Below, piece after piece: positions 1 through 9,190 of a stretch of DNA of 64,000 nucleotides (within the stretch, counting starts at the first letter, position 1; every line of letters starts with the position of its first letter). The notes beneath the pieces were generated by a model. It searched no databases. It was not told the DNA's origin and saw nothing but the letters and a program-made list of their open reading frames with translations. The stretch comes from Meconema thalassinum (taxonomy: Eukaryota > Arthropoda > Insecta > Orthoptera > Tettigoniidae). The stretch is from NCBI GenBank assembly GCA_946902985.2, contig OX336388.2, positions 122,799,894 to 122,863,893 of the forward strand, read 5' to 3'. Both the position numbers and the translations under genes were made by a program.

Positions 1-933
1 TTTGATATACTATATGTTTTGGCATTGAAGTAAGTAAAAGCCGCATATTTAGGCTGTTCTTTTTGCTCAGGTGTTAGGCGGGTGATCGGTTTGTTTTTGA
101 TCTTGCTAATAATATTGTTGACAAACAGTGATGTGAAACAGTTTACCTTGGCAATCTGTTTAATAGTTTTTATTTCTTTATTTAATTCCCTTAGACAAAA
201 CAGAATCAGTGATTTCTATGATAATTATTTGCCTCGAAGAAAGAAGATGACGAAATGGTACATTATCTTCATGGCATCAACTTTTCAAATTACTTGATTT
301 GCAACGGGGGGATAATTATGGCTCAGTGGGGGATTTGAAGACCTGCCAAACACTTTCCATCTACACAATAGTCAGTCAGGGTTATTTCTGGGTAGTGATA
401 TGCTGATATCTTTTCGAGCATTTCCTTAGTCACTATGAAGATATTAATATTGCAGCTACTGAAACTACTTAATTTCTTAGTAACTTTTGGTAACATTAGA
501 AAATTAACTCATTTCATGTTGATGATGAAGTCATTTGCATTATTCTGATTTTTGCGTGCAGTACAGACTGAATTGGAGTTCAATACATTGTCATCTATTT
601 TGACAGAACGACGTCTGTCGGGTCATCTAGTAATTAATAAAATTAATAAAATTGGGTTTTGAAATAAAAAAAAGGGTACTTTTAATGGTACGGCTTAGAT
701 CGGAAGAGAAAATATAGAACTCTGGCCTATCGGGCTTTCTGTTATCCGGTTTGACCTTCCGCCACATTACGCCGGATAGCCGAGAGTCTACTGTACTTAT
801 AAATACTGTAAATACGCCAGAATATGTATTCATAAAAATTGCAAAAATTTGTGAATAAATAGAAAATATTTAGTTGAATAAAAATATTTAAGCACAGTTA
901 TCAGTATTTAACAGTTAGTATTGTACTTCGCAG
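1..933. other. Intronic sequence with one degenerate MITE end
   Basis: I see no gene here. It lies 5' of the first recognised PR/SET exon and is AT-rich. At 771-795 the end GCCGGATAGCCGAGAGTCTA plus CTGTA resembles a pogo/Tigger-type terminal inverted repeat like the one at 2741-2760. I could not find its partner end, so it is probably a truncated MITE. Confidence 0.4.
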
Positions 934-1125
934 CTACCAGAGACAGTAACAGGTCCCGACAGAGCGGAGAGGACAGTTCCTAAGGAGCTGTGTATAGCAG
1001 AGTCCAGTATCCCCAAGGCTGGCAAGGGAGTGTGGACCAGAATACTTCTACAGAGAGGACTGAGATTTGGACCATATGAAGGAGACAAGGTGGTGGTGCC
1101 CAGTCGAGAAGGTTACTGTTGGCAG
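934..1125 (+). CDS. PRDM9/PRDM7-like PR/SET domain, upstream exon
   Basis: Internal exon of a host histone-lysine methyltransferase-like gene. The open frame reads LCIAESSIPKAGKGVW, then LRFGPYEG, then GYCW, which is the N-terminal half of the PR/SET domain of the PRDM9/PRDM7/PRDM11 group. It is bounded by an acceptor (TTCGCAG ending at 933) and a donor (CAG|GTATGG at 1126). Length is 192 nt, exactly 64 codons, phase 0 at both ends. The next exon (16515-16776) also starts in phase 0 and continues the domain directly. Known for the family: PRDM9 trimethylates H3K4 and H3K36 and marks recombination sites in many vertebrates. Whether the insect protein does this is unknown. Earlier exons lie outside the window. 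The acceptor position is inferred; the frame remains open upstream of it. Confidence 0.82.
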
Positions 1126-1274
1126 GTATGGACATTATCATAACATATTGATTGATGTTTCAGTTTAAATTGAACACAACCCACAACTGGATTCCGAATT
1201 ACATTAACTAATGTCAGAGCTTGATTGCCTGAGATAAAGGCAGTTATTGAGGTTTTAGTTTAACCTCTTAACCG

Positions 1275-1745
1275 GGCATGACGAGTTAATTCGTCTACTA
1301 CCTGTTGCTACTCAATCGGGTAATGACGAGGTAACTCGTCTAGAGCACTTGAAAATTGTTATCTGCTGGGGGGGACGAGTATTCGTGTCTCTTACGCTGT
1401 TGAGTGTAGTTCTATGATTGCTCTGTAGATGTCAGTAGGTTTCAGCTTTGGTGTGCCACAATGCGCGCCAATTTCTCAATATGGGACGAGTTCCTTCGTC
1501 ATTCGCGGAAGTGTAATGGGCGTGACGAGATAACACGTCACCCACATCTTTATAATGGGCGTGACAAATTAACTCGTTTTCAGTCAAAATATATTCCCCA
1601 CTATGAATGTTACTTTGTAATGTAGTTCCAAGAAGTCTAATCAAACATTAATTATGGTTTGAATTTTAAAACAAATAAAATCAGGAAGGACTAGATAAAT
1701 TTTCATGCTTGCACTCATAATGGGCGGGACGAGTTCCTTCGTCAT
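1275..1745. repeat. 39-bp minisatellite with 16-bp palindromic core
   Basis: The near-palindrome GACGAGTTAACTCGTC and variants start at 1280, 1325, 1374 (degenerate), 1485, 1524, 1563 and 1728, with another at 2146. Copies at 1485, 1524 and 1563 are spaced exactly 39 bp. Most are preceded by TAATGGGCGTG. No coding capacity is seen. The flanking block 1535-1615 recurs at about 2116-2200. Confidence 0.7.
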
Positions 1746-1770
1746 TCGCGGAAGTGTCATGGGCGTGGTG

Positions 1771-2116
1771 TGTCGGGAAAGCTCTTTTCATGGGAGTTTT
1801 AACACAGTTAATGGATGAATTACCAAATTTTTTCAATACTGAAATGAAGGTATAATCGAGCGGCTCTCGGCAAGTAACTTATAAAATTCGCATCTCAAAA
1901 GGCTCCGTCCGTAGGACGCCTTTGAGGCCATTGGTCTACACTGTGTCGGGAAAGCTCTTTTCATGGGAGTTTTAACACAGTTAACGGATGAATTACCAAA
2001 TTTTTTCAATACTGAAATGAAGGTATAATCGAGCGGCTCTCAGCAAGTAACTTATAAAATTCACATCTCAAAAGGCTCCGTCCGTAGGACGCATTTGAGT
2101 CCATTGGTCTACACAT
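1771..2116. repeat. 173-bp tandem dimer
   Basis: Two head-to-tail copies of a 173-bp unit (1771-1943 and 1944-2116). Both start TGTCGGGAAAGCTC and end CCATTGGTCTACAC, with only a few substitutions. The dimer interrupts a unit of the palindromic minisatellite: TCACCCACATC resumes straight after it. It may be a satellite monomer pair or part of a transposon. Confidence 0.75.
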
Positions 2117-2263
2117 CTCGTCACCCACATCTTTATAATGGGCGTGACGAATTAACTCGTTTTCAGTCAAAATATATTGCCCACTACGAATGTTACTTTG
2201 TCGATGGAAACTCCCCGGTTAATAGGTTAAAATACATCATGGTTAATTCCAAATTTGCTAATA

Positions 2264-2760
2264 TAGCAGAGCGTCGATAATCCGGACGTCAAAACTCCGG
2301 ACCGTCGACATATCGGATTCAATTCCGGTGAAAAGTTGAAGTGAATACATACATATGGTATTTGTCAAACAAAAGCGTTGATGTGACAGGCTGGGGAGTG
2401 GGCGGGGTTGTCTTACTGCTACGAATCAAAGACTTGTCCGCAGAAAAAGCGAACCACTACTGCAGTTCAAAGATCAATAACAGGTTTTTTAAGAGCTCTG
2501 ACACTGTATAAACTGTAGACAGTATTCTGTATGAATATATTCTTTAATTAAAATACATTATAAGTTCATATTAATAATGGTTTCATTTATCTGCTCCAAT
2601 TATTTAACCACGCAAGTGGATTATTAACCGTTTTAGCAAGATTTCTTTTTGTTATGAACTAACAATGACCTTTTTTTTTGGTTCTTTTCGAAAATCCGGA
2701 CATTTTGATAAACCGGACAGGGTCCGGTCACAATTAATCTGGGTTATCGACGCTCTACTG
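2264..2760. mobile_element. pogo/Tigger-like MITE (497 bp)
   Basis: Terminal inverted repeats are TAGCAGAGCGTCGATAATCC (2264) and the inverse of CAGTAGAGCGTCGATAACCC (ending 2760). TA dinucleotides flank it at 2262-2263 and 2761-2762. The TIR consensus CAGTAGAGCGTCGAT and the TA duplication are typical of pogo/Tigger-type elements. No transposase is encoded, so it is non-autonomous. Confidence 0.8.
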
Positions 2761-3797
2761 TATTAGGTTTTAAACTGAAGTAATCCTTAAAGGAGATCGC
2801 AACACAAAAACACATATTTTGTTATTTATTGCTAAATATGTAACATGGAAATTTAATAACAATGCCGTTAATCTGCTGCTTCTACGTCCAACCGTTCTCA
2901 TGTTATGTGCGAAAGTAGTAACTGCTCGTGATGTCACTGCGCTATCGAGTCTATAGAGCGTCTCTACCTTAAAAGTCAGTATGGGATTAAATGTACTATT
3001 TGCCTCTCACTTGCACTCATATGTACTGCAATTAGCTTCGTCCTCTTCTACCCCGGCGATGTTGCCATTTCCCAATAATGCAAAGTGATAAATCTAAGAA
3101 AATGTTTGCGTGGTCTTATAGAGAATTTTCCGCTCTTTATGATGATGTAAAATTAAAAGCCATAAATAATTAACACATGGCCCAATTTTTACAATTACGA
3201 TATTTTAGCGCAAATCTATTTTTATGCACATATAAAATTTATCACGTCATAGCTAATGAAGTAATGATCACAACAGGTTAAGAATTTATTTTTATATTGC
3301 CTGATGTTGATAGAAGATATCCTATTTCTCAGGGCAGTAATTTTTTCATATCAAGAAAGTTATAATTTCTTTCTTAAACGTTACTTGAAAATTATAGGAT
3401 GGTATGACAGGAAAGTTAGGTAGTGATACATTTTTTTCCTGTTGACTTTACGTCGGTGACTAAGCGAGAAGAAATGTTCATTAATGTTTGACATAGTTTT
3501 TAAAACAAACCAGAGCTCGGTATCAGATAGCATTCATAAGTTAATCGCACTTTGCGTAATGCACCCGGTCAGCACTAAATGACGGGAGCGATAGTTTATT
3601 TATTCAGGCGGGCTCGTTATCTTCACGACTGCATTTGATGAGTGTTGGAAAATATTCTGTGCTACCCCAGAGCTCAAGTGTTATTAAATTTGTTGTGGTG
3701 TGAAGTTAAACTGTGAAGAGAAGTGGTCCTTGTGTTTTTTATAAATTGTGTTAATTATTATTAAGTTATTATTATATTTATTATTGTAATATTCACT

Positions 3798-4043
3798 ATG
3801 AATACAGCAACTAGAAAGCGGCATAGTATTGGCAAATTGCACAGTAGAGAACGGATTATAGTACTGAATATATTTAATTATTTCTTAAAGAACATGAACA
3901 TTACTGAGGCAGTTGAAAAGACAGCAGAAGCTACTGGGTGTTCAAAACGTTTAGTATATAGAATAAGAAAGGAAAAAAGGAAGGTCCTCGGAGAACGCCA
4001 GCAAAAACAAAACCTAATAGAGCGAGTAAACAAAAAATGCTAG
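3798..4043 (+). pseudogene. Transposase N-terminal helix-turn-helix part (frameshifted)
   Basis: The first 65 codons (ending about KRKVLG) form a helical DNA-binding region containing TEATGCSKRLVYRIRKEK, which looks like a helix-turn-helix recognition helix. After about 3990 the sensible coding sequence moves to another frame (RTPAKTKPNRASKQK) and shifts again before 4099, where the catalytic ORF is open. I read this as the DNA-binding N-terminus of the transposase that follows, broken by at least two frameshifts. An intron between the parts is the alternative, but no convincing splice pair is seen. Confidence 0.65.
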
Positions 4044-4098
4044 GTTAATAAAGTATGATGGAATAGTACAAAGCTGAGTCCGTCGCATCGTTCATTCA

Positions 4099-5268
4099 TT
4101 GTTCTTTCTTAACATACCACCAACATTAAATATAGTTTTGAGCAGGGTAAACAGTGATGATACACTGCCAAATTTTTTGAGGTCCACTTTAAATAGATTT
4201 CTTCATGACATAGGGTTTGAATATGTAAGAAGAGCCAACAAATGTGCCCTGATTGAAAGGGATGATATAATCAGGTGGCGCCATAAGTATCTTAAGGACT
4301 TGAAAAGATTTAGGAATGAAGGCAAATCTATTGTTTTTACTGACGAGTCTTGGGTGAACATGGGCCACACCGTGACAAAAGAATGGAGAGATACTAAAAT
4401 TAAAAGTGCTCGTCAGGCAGCAATTGAGGGTGTTAGTACAGGTCTTAGGCCACCTAGGGCTCGTGGATCGAGGTTTGCCTTGGTTCATGCCGGGAATGAA
4501 CAAGAGTTCGTTAATGGTGCTGAGTTAACTTTTCTGTGCCAAAAGAACACGGCAGACGCCCACGATGAAATGACAGGTGAACTGTATGAAAAGTGGTTTG
4601 CCGAGCAATTGTTGCCCAATGTTCCCGAAGGATCTATCCTAGTAATAGACAATGCAGGCTATCACAGTCGTAAAAGCAAACTTTTACCTACAACGTCATG
4701 GAGAAAAGACCGGATTGTAGACTGGCTCACTCAAAAGGGGATCCCTTTTCGAAATGATATGCTAAAGCGGGAGCTTCTTTTTATTGTGAATCAAAACAGA
4801 GAGAGATATTATAAAAAAACGTCATTGACGAGATGGCCAAATCAGCAGGAAAATAATGTTCTTCGCTTGCCACCATACCACTGTGAACTTAATCCCATCG
4901 AAATGGTATGGGCGCAAGTGAAGAACTATATAAAATTGGAAAACGTCTCATTCAAAAAACAAGAGCTGAAGACTTTAATTTCGGCTGCATACCACCACGT
5001 GACCACACAAAATTGGGCTAACTACGTGAACCACACCAAAAGAATCGAAAGTGAACTGTGGAAAGCAGATGAGATTCAAGATGACGAGGAGCAATTTTTG
5101 ATACGCTTGTCATCTTCATCGTCATCATCCTCATCATCATCATCGCCTTCTTCCACTTTCGATGGATCGCCTACTGGTTCCAATTCGGCTGAAACTGGAC
5201 CATCCAGGGACACGGAGGAATTTATGGAAGGGTTAACACCACTACCAGAGGATAGTGGGCAGGCCTGA
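4099..5268 (+). CDS. IS630/Tc1/mariner-type transposase, catalytic part (DD83E)
   Basis: DDE transposase domain of the surrounding element, which would cut and rejoin its TIRs. Visible motifs are FTDESW (first Asp, residue 82), VIDNAGYHS (second Asp, 184) and ELNPIEMVWAQVK (Glu, 268). I count 83 residues between the second Asp and the Glu, far more than the usual 34-41 of Tc1/mariner. This recalls the long-spacer DD82E group (named Sailor, as I remember it). The C-terminus carries a serine run (about residues 335-350) encoded by TCA/TCG/TCC repeats. The ORF is open for 389 codons, but its natural N-terminus lies upstream in broken frames, so the gene is probably dead. An RTE LINE sits 65 bp downstream, sparing the ORF. 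Confidence 0.8.
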   Translation: MFFLNIPPTLNIVLSRVNSDDTLPNFLRSTLNRFLHDIGFEYVRRANKCALIERDDIIRWRHKYLKDLKRFRNEGKSIVFTDESWVNMGHTVTKEWRDTKIKSARQAAIEGVSTGLRPPRARGSRFALVHAGNEQEFVNGAELTFLCQKNTADAHDEMTGELYEKWFAEQLLPNVPEGSILVIDNAGYHSRKSKLLPTTSWRKDRIVDWLTQKGIPFRNDMLKRELLFIVNQNRERYYKKTSLTRWPNQQENNVLRLPPYHCELNPIEMVWAQVKNYIKLENVSFKKQELKTLISAAYHHVTTQNWANYVNHTKRIESELWKADEIQDDEEQFLIRLSSSSSSSSSSSSPSSTFDGSPTGSNSAETGPSRDTEEFMEGLTPLPEDSGQA

Positions 5269-5333
5269 AGGTATGTGATGTGTTTATTTAACTTTCAATT
5301 TTCTGATATTATTATATTATATTCGTGGAAAAT

Positions 5334-8300
5334 AAGTCCAACCCCTCGTCCACGTCGTGGGAGACGGGCAACGGCACAAAGTAGGGGATTGCCTGTAGGG
5401 GCGAAGTACAGTGGGGACTTCGTGTGCCCCGGGACCGTTACGGTAGCTGTGAAGGTCCTACAGGAACCCTGAAAAGTGACGGCTAACGGGGCTCTGGTGA
5501 AGCTACGATAGGCCCAGCAAGCCAGTAGTGGATTAAACCAAATGCTTTCAAAAATGGAACGAGCCTCGGACAGGATGGATATAATAGACGACGACACGGC
5601 AGTACACACGGACTAAGATTTGGAACTTTAAACCTAAGAACGCTGACGGGGAAGGTGGAGGAGATAGTGGATATGATGGAAAGAAGGAAGTTGGATTTAT
5701 TGGGATTGGCAGAAACAAAGTGGAAAGGGGAAGGAAGGAGAGTACTGAGAAAAGGCTATAGACTGTACTGGAGTGGGAACGAAGAGGGAAAGAGGAATGG
5801 AGTGGGAGTAGTAGTACGAGATGGTTTGAAAGAAGAAGTGAGGAGAATAAGTGATAGGATGATGAAAGTGAAAGTAGCACTGAGGGGAGAGACCGTAGAA
5901 ATAGTGCAAGTATATGCTCCACAAGTAGGCTGCGCTTCTGAAGAGAAGGAGGAGTTTGAAGAGGAATTGCAGAAGCAGCTGGTAGGAAGAAATATGATTG
6001 TTATGGGGGACCTCAATGCCCATGTAGGAAGAGAAAGACAAGGTTATGAGAGTGTTCTAGGACCAGAGGGTTGGGGTGGAAGAAATGAGGAAGGAAAGAG
6101 ACTGTTGGACTTCTGCCAGAGGAACAGCCTGCTAGTTGGGAACTCCTGGTTTAAGAAAAGAGAGAGCCACACAATCACATGGTACAGTGATGACTTGACC
6201 AGGAAGTCGGTGGTCGACTATATACTGTATGAGAAAGAACTAAATAAGAACATCACGGACATCAAGGTTATACCATCGGAGAACCTGGATAGCGACCATC
6301 GATTACTGGTAATGAACCTGAGAGGGAGTAAGGAGAAGAAAGGGACTGAGAACCAGGAAAGACGTATAAGGATATGGAAACTGAAAGAAGGGGATAGAAG
6401 GGTCGAGTACCTCAAAATGGTAAAGGAAGGAATTCCAACAGATGAAGAAAGAGGGGTGGAAGAGGAATGGGCTAGATTTAAGAAGACACTAGTGGGTGCA
6501 GCAGAAGCAGTATGTGGGAGGACAAGTAGTAAGAAGAGGTGGAAGGAAACACCATGGTGGAATGAGAAGACAAAAGATATAGTAAGGGAAAAGAATAGAG
6601 CCTTTAGGAGGTGGTATCAAAATAGGACGGTAGAGACAAGGGAAGAGTACCAGGAAAGAAAGAAGGAGGCGAAGAGAGTGGTGGCTGAGGAGAGAAGGAA
6701 GTGGATGGAAGAGTGGACAAAGATGATGGAGGAGGATAGTGAAGGTACAAAAAAGGTCCTGTATGGGATGGTGAAAGATAAGAGGCGGAAGGATCCTACG
6801 GATTATGTTAGAATGGTGAACAAAAGGGGACAAGAGATAGAAAATAGGGAAGAACTGAAGAAAATGTGGAAAGAATATTTTGAAGAACTTCTGAACCCAA
6901 ATGGAAAAGATGGTGAGGAGGAAGAAATCGGGGAAGAGGAAGATGAACTGCAAACAGAAAAGGACTTAACATGGAAAGAAGTGGAAGATGCAGTGAACAA
7001 GATGAAAGGAGGGAAGGCACCGGGTGTGGATGAGTTGAGTGTGGAGATGGTGAGAGCAGCAGGAGAGGTGGGGATACAGTGGCTGTACCGAGTGATGAGG
7101 ACAGCATGGAAGGAAAGGAAGACCCCAGAGGACTGGAAAAAAGGAATCATTGTCCCGATCTTCAAGAAAGGTAGTAGAACAGATTGCAGAAACTATCGGG
7201 GAATAACACTGATGAGTCATTGTGCAAAGATCTTCGAGAAAGTTTTGGAAAAGAGAATTAGGACAAGGATAGAAGGAGGGATGAGGGAAGAACAACATGG
7301 CTTCAGAGCAGGAAGGTCCACAGTGGATTTGATTTTTGCTGTAAGGCAGTTACAAGAACAGCACTATGAATATGGAACAGATCTACTGATGGCCTTCCTG
7401 GACATTGAGAAAGCATATGACAGTGTATGCAGAAACAAAGTATGGAAGTCCCTGGAGGATAGAGGAGTAGAGAAATGGACTATAAAGAGGATAAAGGAGA
7501 TGTACAAGGGAAGCGTGAGCTGTGTGAAAGTGGGAGGAGAGAGATCTGACTGGTTGGAACAAAGAAACGGCCTGAAACAAGGAAGTGCACTGTCACCGTT
7601 ACTTTTCATTGTGGTGATGGATGACATAATGACCCGAGTGGCACAAGTAATTGGGGACGGAAAGATGAAAGCAATGGTGTTTGCAGATGATTTGATGATT
7701 TGGGGAAACAAGGAGGAGGAGGTACAGGAACAGTTGGACGTGTGGGAAGGAGTAATACAAGGATATGGGATGAAATTTAGCATAAATAAGAGTGAGATGG
7801 TGATCACAACAAGGAAGAAGGAAAGAACCACAACGGGAATAACAATTGGTGGGGAACAGCTGAAGAAAGTGGAGAGTTTTAAGTATCTGGGAAGCCTGAT
7901 ACAAGATAATGGAAGAAACGATAGAGAAATAAATGAGCGGGGGAGGCAGGCAGAAGCATTTCGGAGGAGTGTGAGAAGCATGTTATGGAGCAAGGATGTC
8001 CCTCAGAACAGCAAAAAGATCATATATCGGACGTACTATGTCCCTATCCTGACGTATGCCTCGGAGACCTGGGTTATGAAAGGAAGGGAGAGGAGCAAAA
8101 TACAGGCCAGTGAGATGAGGTTCTTGAGAAGCAGTATTGGAGCTACAAAGATGGACAGAATAAGAAATGAGAGGACCAGAGAATTAATGAAGGAGGAACC
8201 ATTACAGGATGGTATAGAGAAATCTAGACTTAGATGGTATGGACATGTAAAACGAATGGAGGAGAAGAGGATACCCAGGAGAGTACATGAGACGAAGTGG

Positions 8301-8488
8301 GAAGGAAAGAGACCGAGGGGAAGACCGAGAGACAGGTGGCTGAAGGGGGTGGAAGAAAGCGTGAAGAAGAGAGGAGAAGACTGGACAAGGGTGGAGGCTG
8401 AGAGATGGTGGGAAGACAGAAGACGTTGGAGAGGCTTGTGTTCCAAACAGACCCGGCCAGTGGCTGGAAACTGTGCAAGATGATGATG
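5334..8488 (+). mobile_element. RTE-clade LINE, near full length, with 13-bp TSD
   Basis: The perfect 13-bp direct repeat ATTCGTGGAAAAT flanks the element at 5321-5333 and 8489-8501. It has a GC-rich 5' region of about 0.3 kb, one long ORF and almost no 3' UTR: the sequence ends in a short GATGATGAT run immediately after the ORF. A tiny 3' UTR ending in a short tandem repeat is characteristic of the RTE clade. The intact TSD and open ORF indicate a recent insertion. Confidence 0.85.
5655..8483 (+). CDS. RTE-type endonuclease-reverse transcriptase
   Basis: A single polyprotein of about 942 residues. The N-terminal apurinic-like endonuclease shows AETKWKGEG, VYAPQVG, MGDLNAHVG and SDHRLLVMNL. 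The reverse transcriptase shows GITLMSHCAKIFEKVL, QHGFRAGRSTVDLIF, AFLDIEKAYDSV, GLKQGSALSPLLF and the catalytic FADDLMIWG near residue 675. A basic C-terminal region contains RGRPRDRW. The listed start is GTG and the first ATG is at 5673. The frame continues upstream through GLRFGTLNLRTLTGKVEEI, the usual beginning of RTE endonucleases, so translation probably starts before 5610. I saw no stop or frameshift. It is marked by strong purine bias on the coding strand. BovB-like and 'craniofacial development protein 2-like' annotations belong to the same family. Confidence 0.9.
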   Translation: MEEIVDMMERRKLDLLGLAETKWKGEGRRVLRKGYRLYWSGNEEGKRNGVGVVVRDGLKEEVRRISDRMMKVKVALRGETVEIVQVYAPQVGCASEEKEEFEEELQKQLVGRNMIVMGDLNAHVGRERQGYESVLGPEGWGGRNEEGKRLLDFCQRNSLLVGNSWFKKRESHTITWYSDDLTRKSVVDYILYEKELNKNITDIKVIPSENLDSDHRLLVMNLRGSKEKKGTENQERRIRIWKLKEGDRRVEYLKMVKEGIPTDEERGVEEEWARFKKTLVGAAEAVCGRTSSKKRWKETPWWNEKTKDIVREKNRAFRRWYQNRTVETREEYQERKKEAKRVVAEERRKWMEEWTKMMEEDSEGTKKVLYGMVKDKRRKDPTDYVRMVNKRGQEIENREELKKMWKEYFEELLNPNGKDGEEEEIGEEEDELQTEKDLTWKEVEDAVNKMKGGKAPGVDELSVEMVRAAGEVGIQWLYRVMRTAWKERKTPEDWKKGIIVPIFKKGSRTDCRNYRGITLMSHCAKIFEKVLEKRIRTRIEGGMREEQHGFRAGRSTVDLIFAVRQLQEQHYEYGTDLLMAFLDIEKAYDSVCRNKVWKSLEDRGVEKWTIKRIKEMYKGSVSCVKVGGERSDWLEQRNGLKQGSALSPLLFIVVMDDIMTRVAQVIGDGKMKAMVFADDLMIWGNKEEEVQEQLDVWEGVIQGYGMKFSINKSEMVITTRKKERTTTGITIGGEQLKKVESFKYLGSLIQDNGRNDREINERGRQAEAFRRSVRSMLWSKDVPQNSKKIIYRTYYVPILTYASETWVMKGRERSKIQASEMRFLRSSIGATKMDRIRNERTRELMKEEPLQDGIEKSRLRWYGHVKRMEEKRIPRRVHETKWEGKRPRGRPRDRWLKGVEESVKKRGEDWTRVEAERWWEDRRRWRGLCSKQTRPVAGNCAR

Positions 8489-8831
8489 ATTCGTGGAAAA
8501 TGTCATATTATAACATATTATAATATTATCATATTCATGAATAATTGAAAATTATAAATTATAATGTGTGCATTAAAATTGCGCTCTGAGGTTTGGTGTA
8601 TCATATCTAAATTTTGTACCGTCATTTGCTGCAAGGTATGAGGTACAGTTATATACAACAAACAAATATTTCGGAAATTTGGAGAGTTATGCGTAAAACC
8701 ACGCCTGTATACGAGTTATGTTACATCATGTGCCTGGCCTCGCAGAACTTTGTATATGCAGCAGATCTGGCATCAGCGCGGCCCATTTAACGCGTACTGT
8801 CTTTTAAGGTAGAGACACACTATACATAGTC

Positions 8832-9077
8832 TTGTTGCTGTGCATAAGCTCGGGCAGTCTTTTCCCGCACTCCATCTGCTGCTGCCGTGTTCTTCTGTTG
8901 CCATTGTTAGTGTTAGTCAAAAGACTTATAAAGGATGTAAATAGCATTCGTCTGTATCAGTTTGAGCCAGAACAAACGACATTTGCTGATGTCCATTCAG
9001 ATAGCGATCATGACATGGATATAGTAAACACTACAGGCCGAGCCGGCATGCGAAATTGGTGTAAGTGTAATGACTGA
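8832..9077 (+). other. Possible P2X7-like zinc-binding domain fragment
   Basis: A short open frame contains YQFEPEQT and, near its end, NWCKCND before a stop. FEPE followed by WCxCxxC is the layout of the P2X7-like intracellular domain found in many arthropod and TE-associated proteins. The second CxxC pair is lost at the stop. It lies just outside the right TIR of the 2952-8824 element. It may be a decayed exon or TE fragment, or a chance resemblance. Confidence 0.25.
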
Positions 9078-9190
9078 CTACTAGGCAATGCCTTTTAGAA
9101 AATTTCACATGACTTTAAGAAACTTTTAAGGTACCGATACCGATGATTGAATTAATATTTCAATATTTTTAGACTAAGGGTGTCTACCAG

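Larger units (their letters stand above)
2952..8824 (+). mobile_element. IS630/Tc1/mariner-type DNA transposon with nested RTE LINE
   Basis: Terminal inverted repeats at 2952-2981 and 8795-8824 match at 27 of 30 positions. The shared core is GTCTCTACCTTAAAAG, and the ends carry TA. Inside are a DDE transposase (3798-5268, 5' part decayed) and a later LINE insertion with its 13-bp TSD (5334-8501). Without the LINE the element is about 2.7 kb, a normal size for an autonomous element of this class. Confidence 0.8.

Noticed and set aside
82..297. 71-codon hydrophobic ORF
   Set aside because: AT-rich and unsupported by any motif; probably a chance ORF in an intron.
7364..7993. 209-codon minus-strand ORF
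   Set aside because: Antisense shadow of the purine-biased RTE reverse transcriptase; Ser/Pro/Leu-rich composition and no domain.
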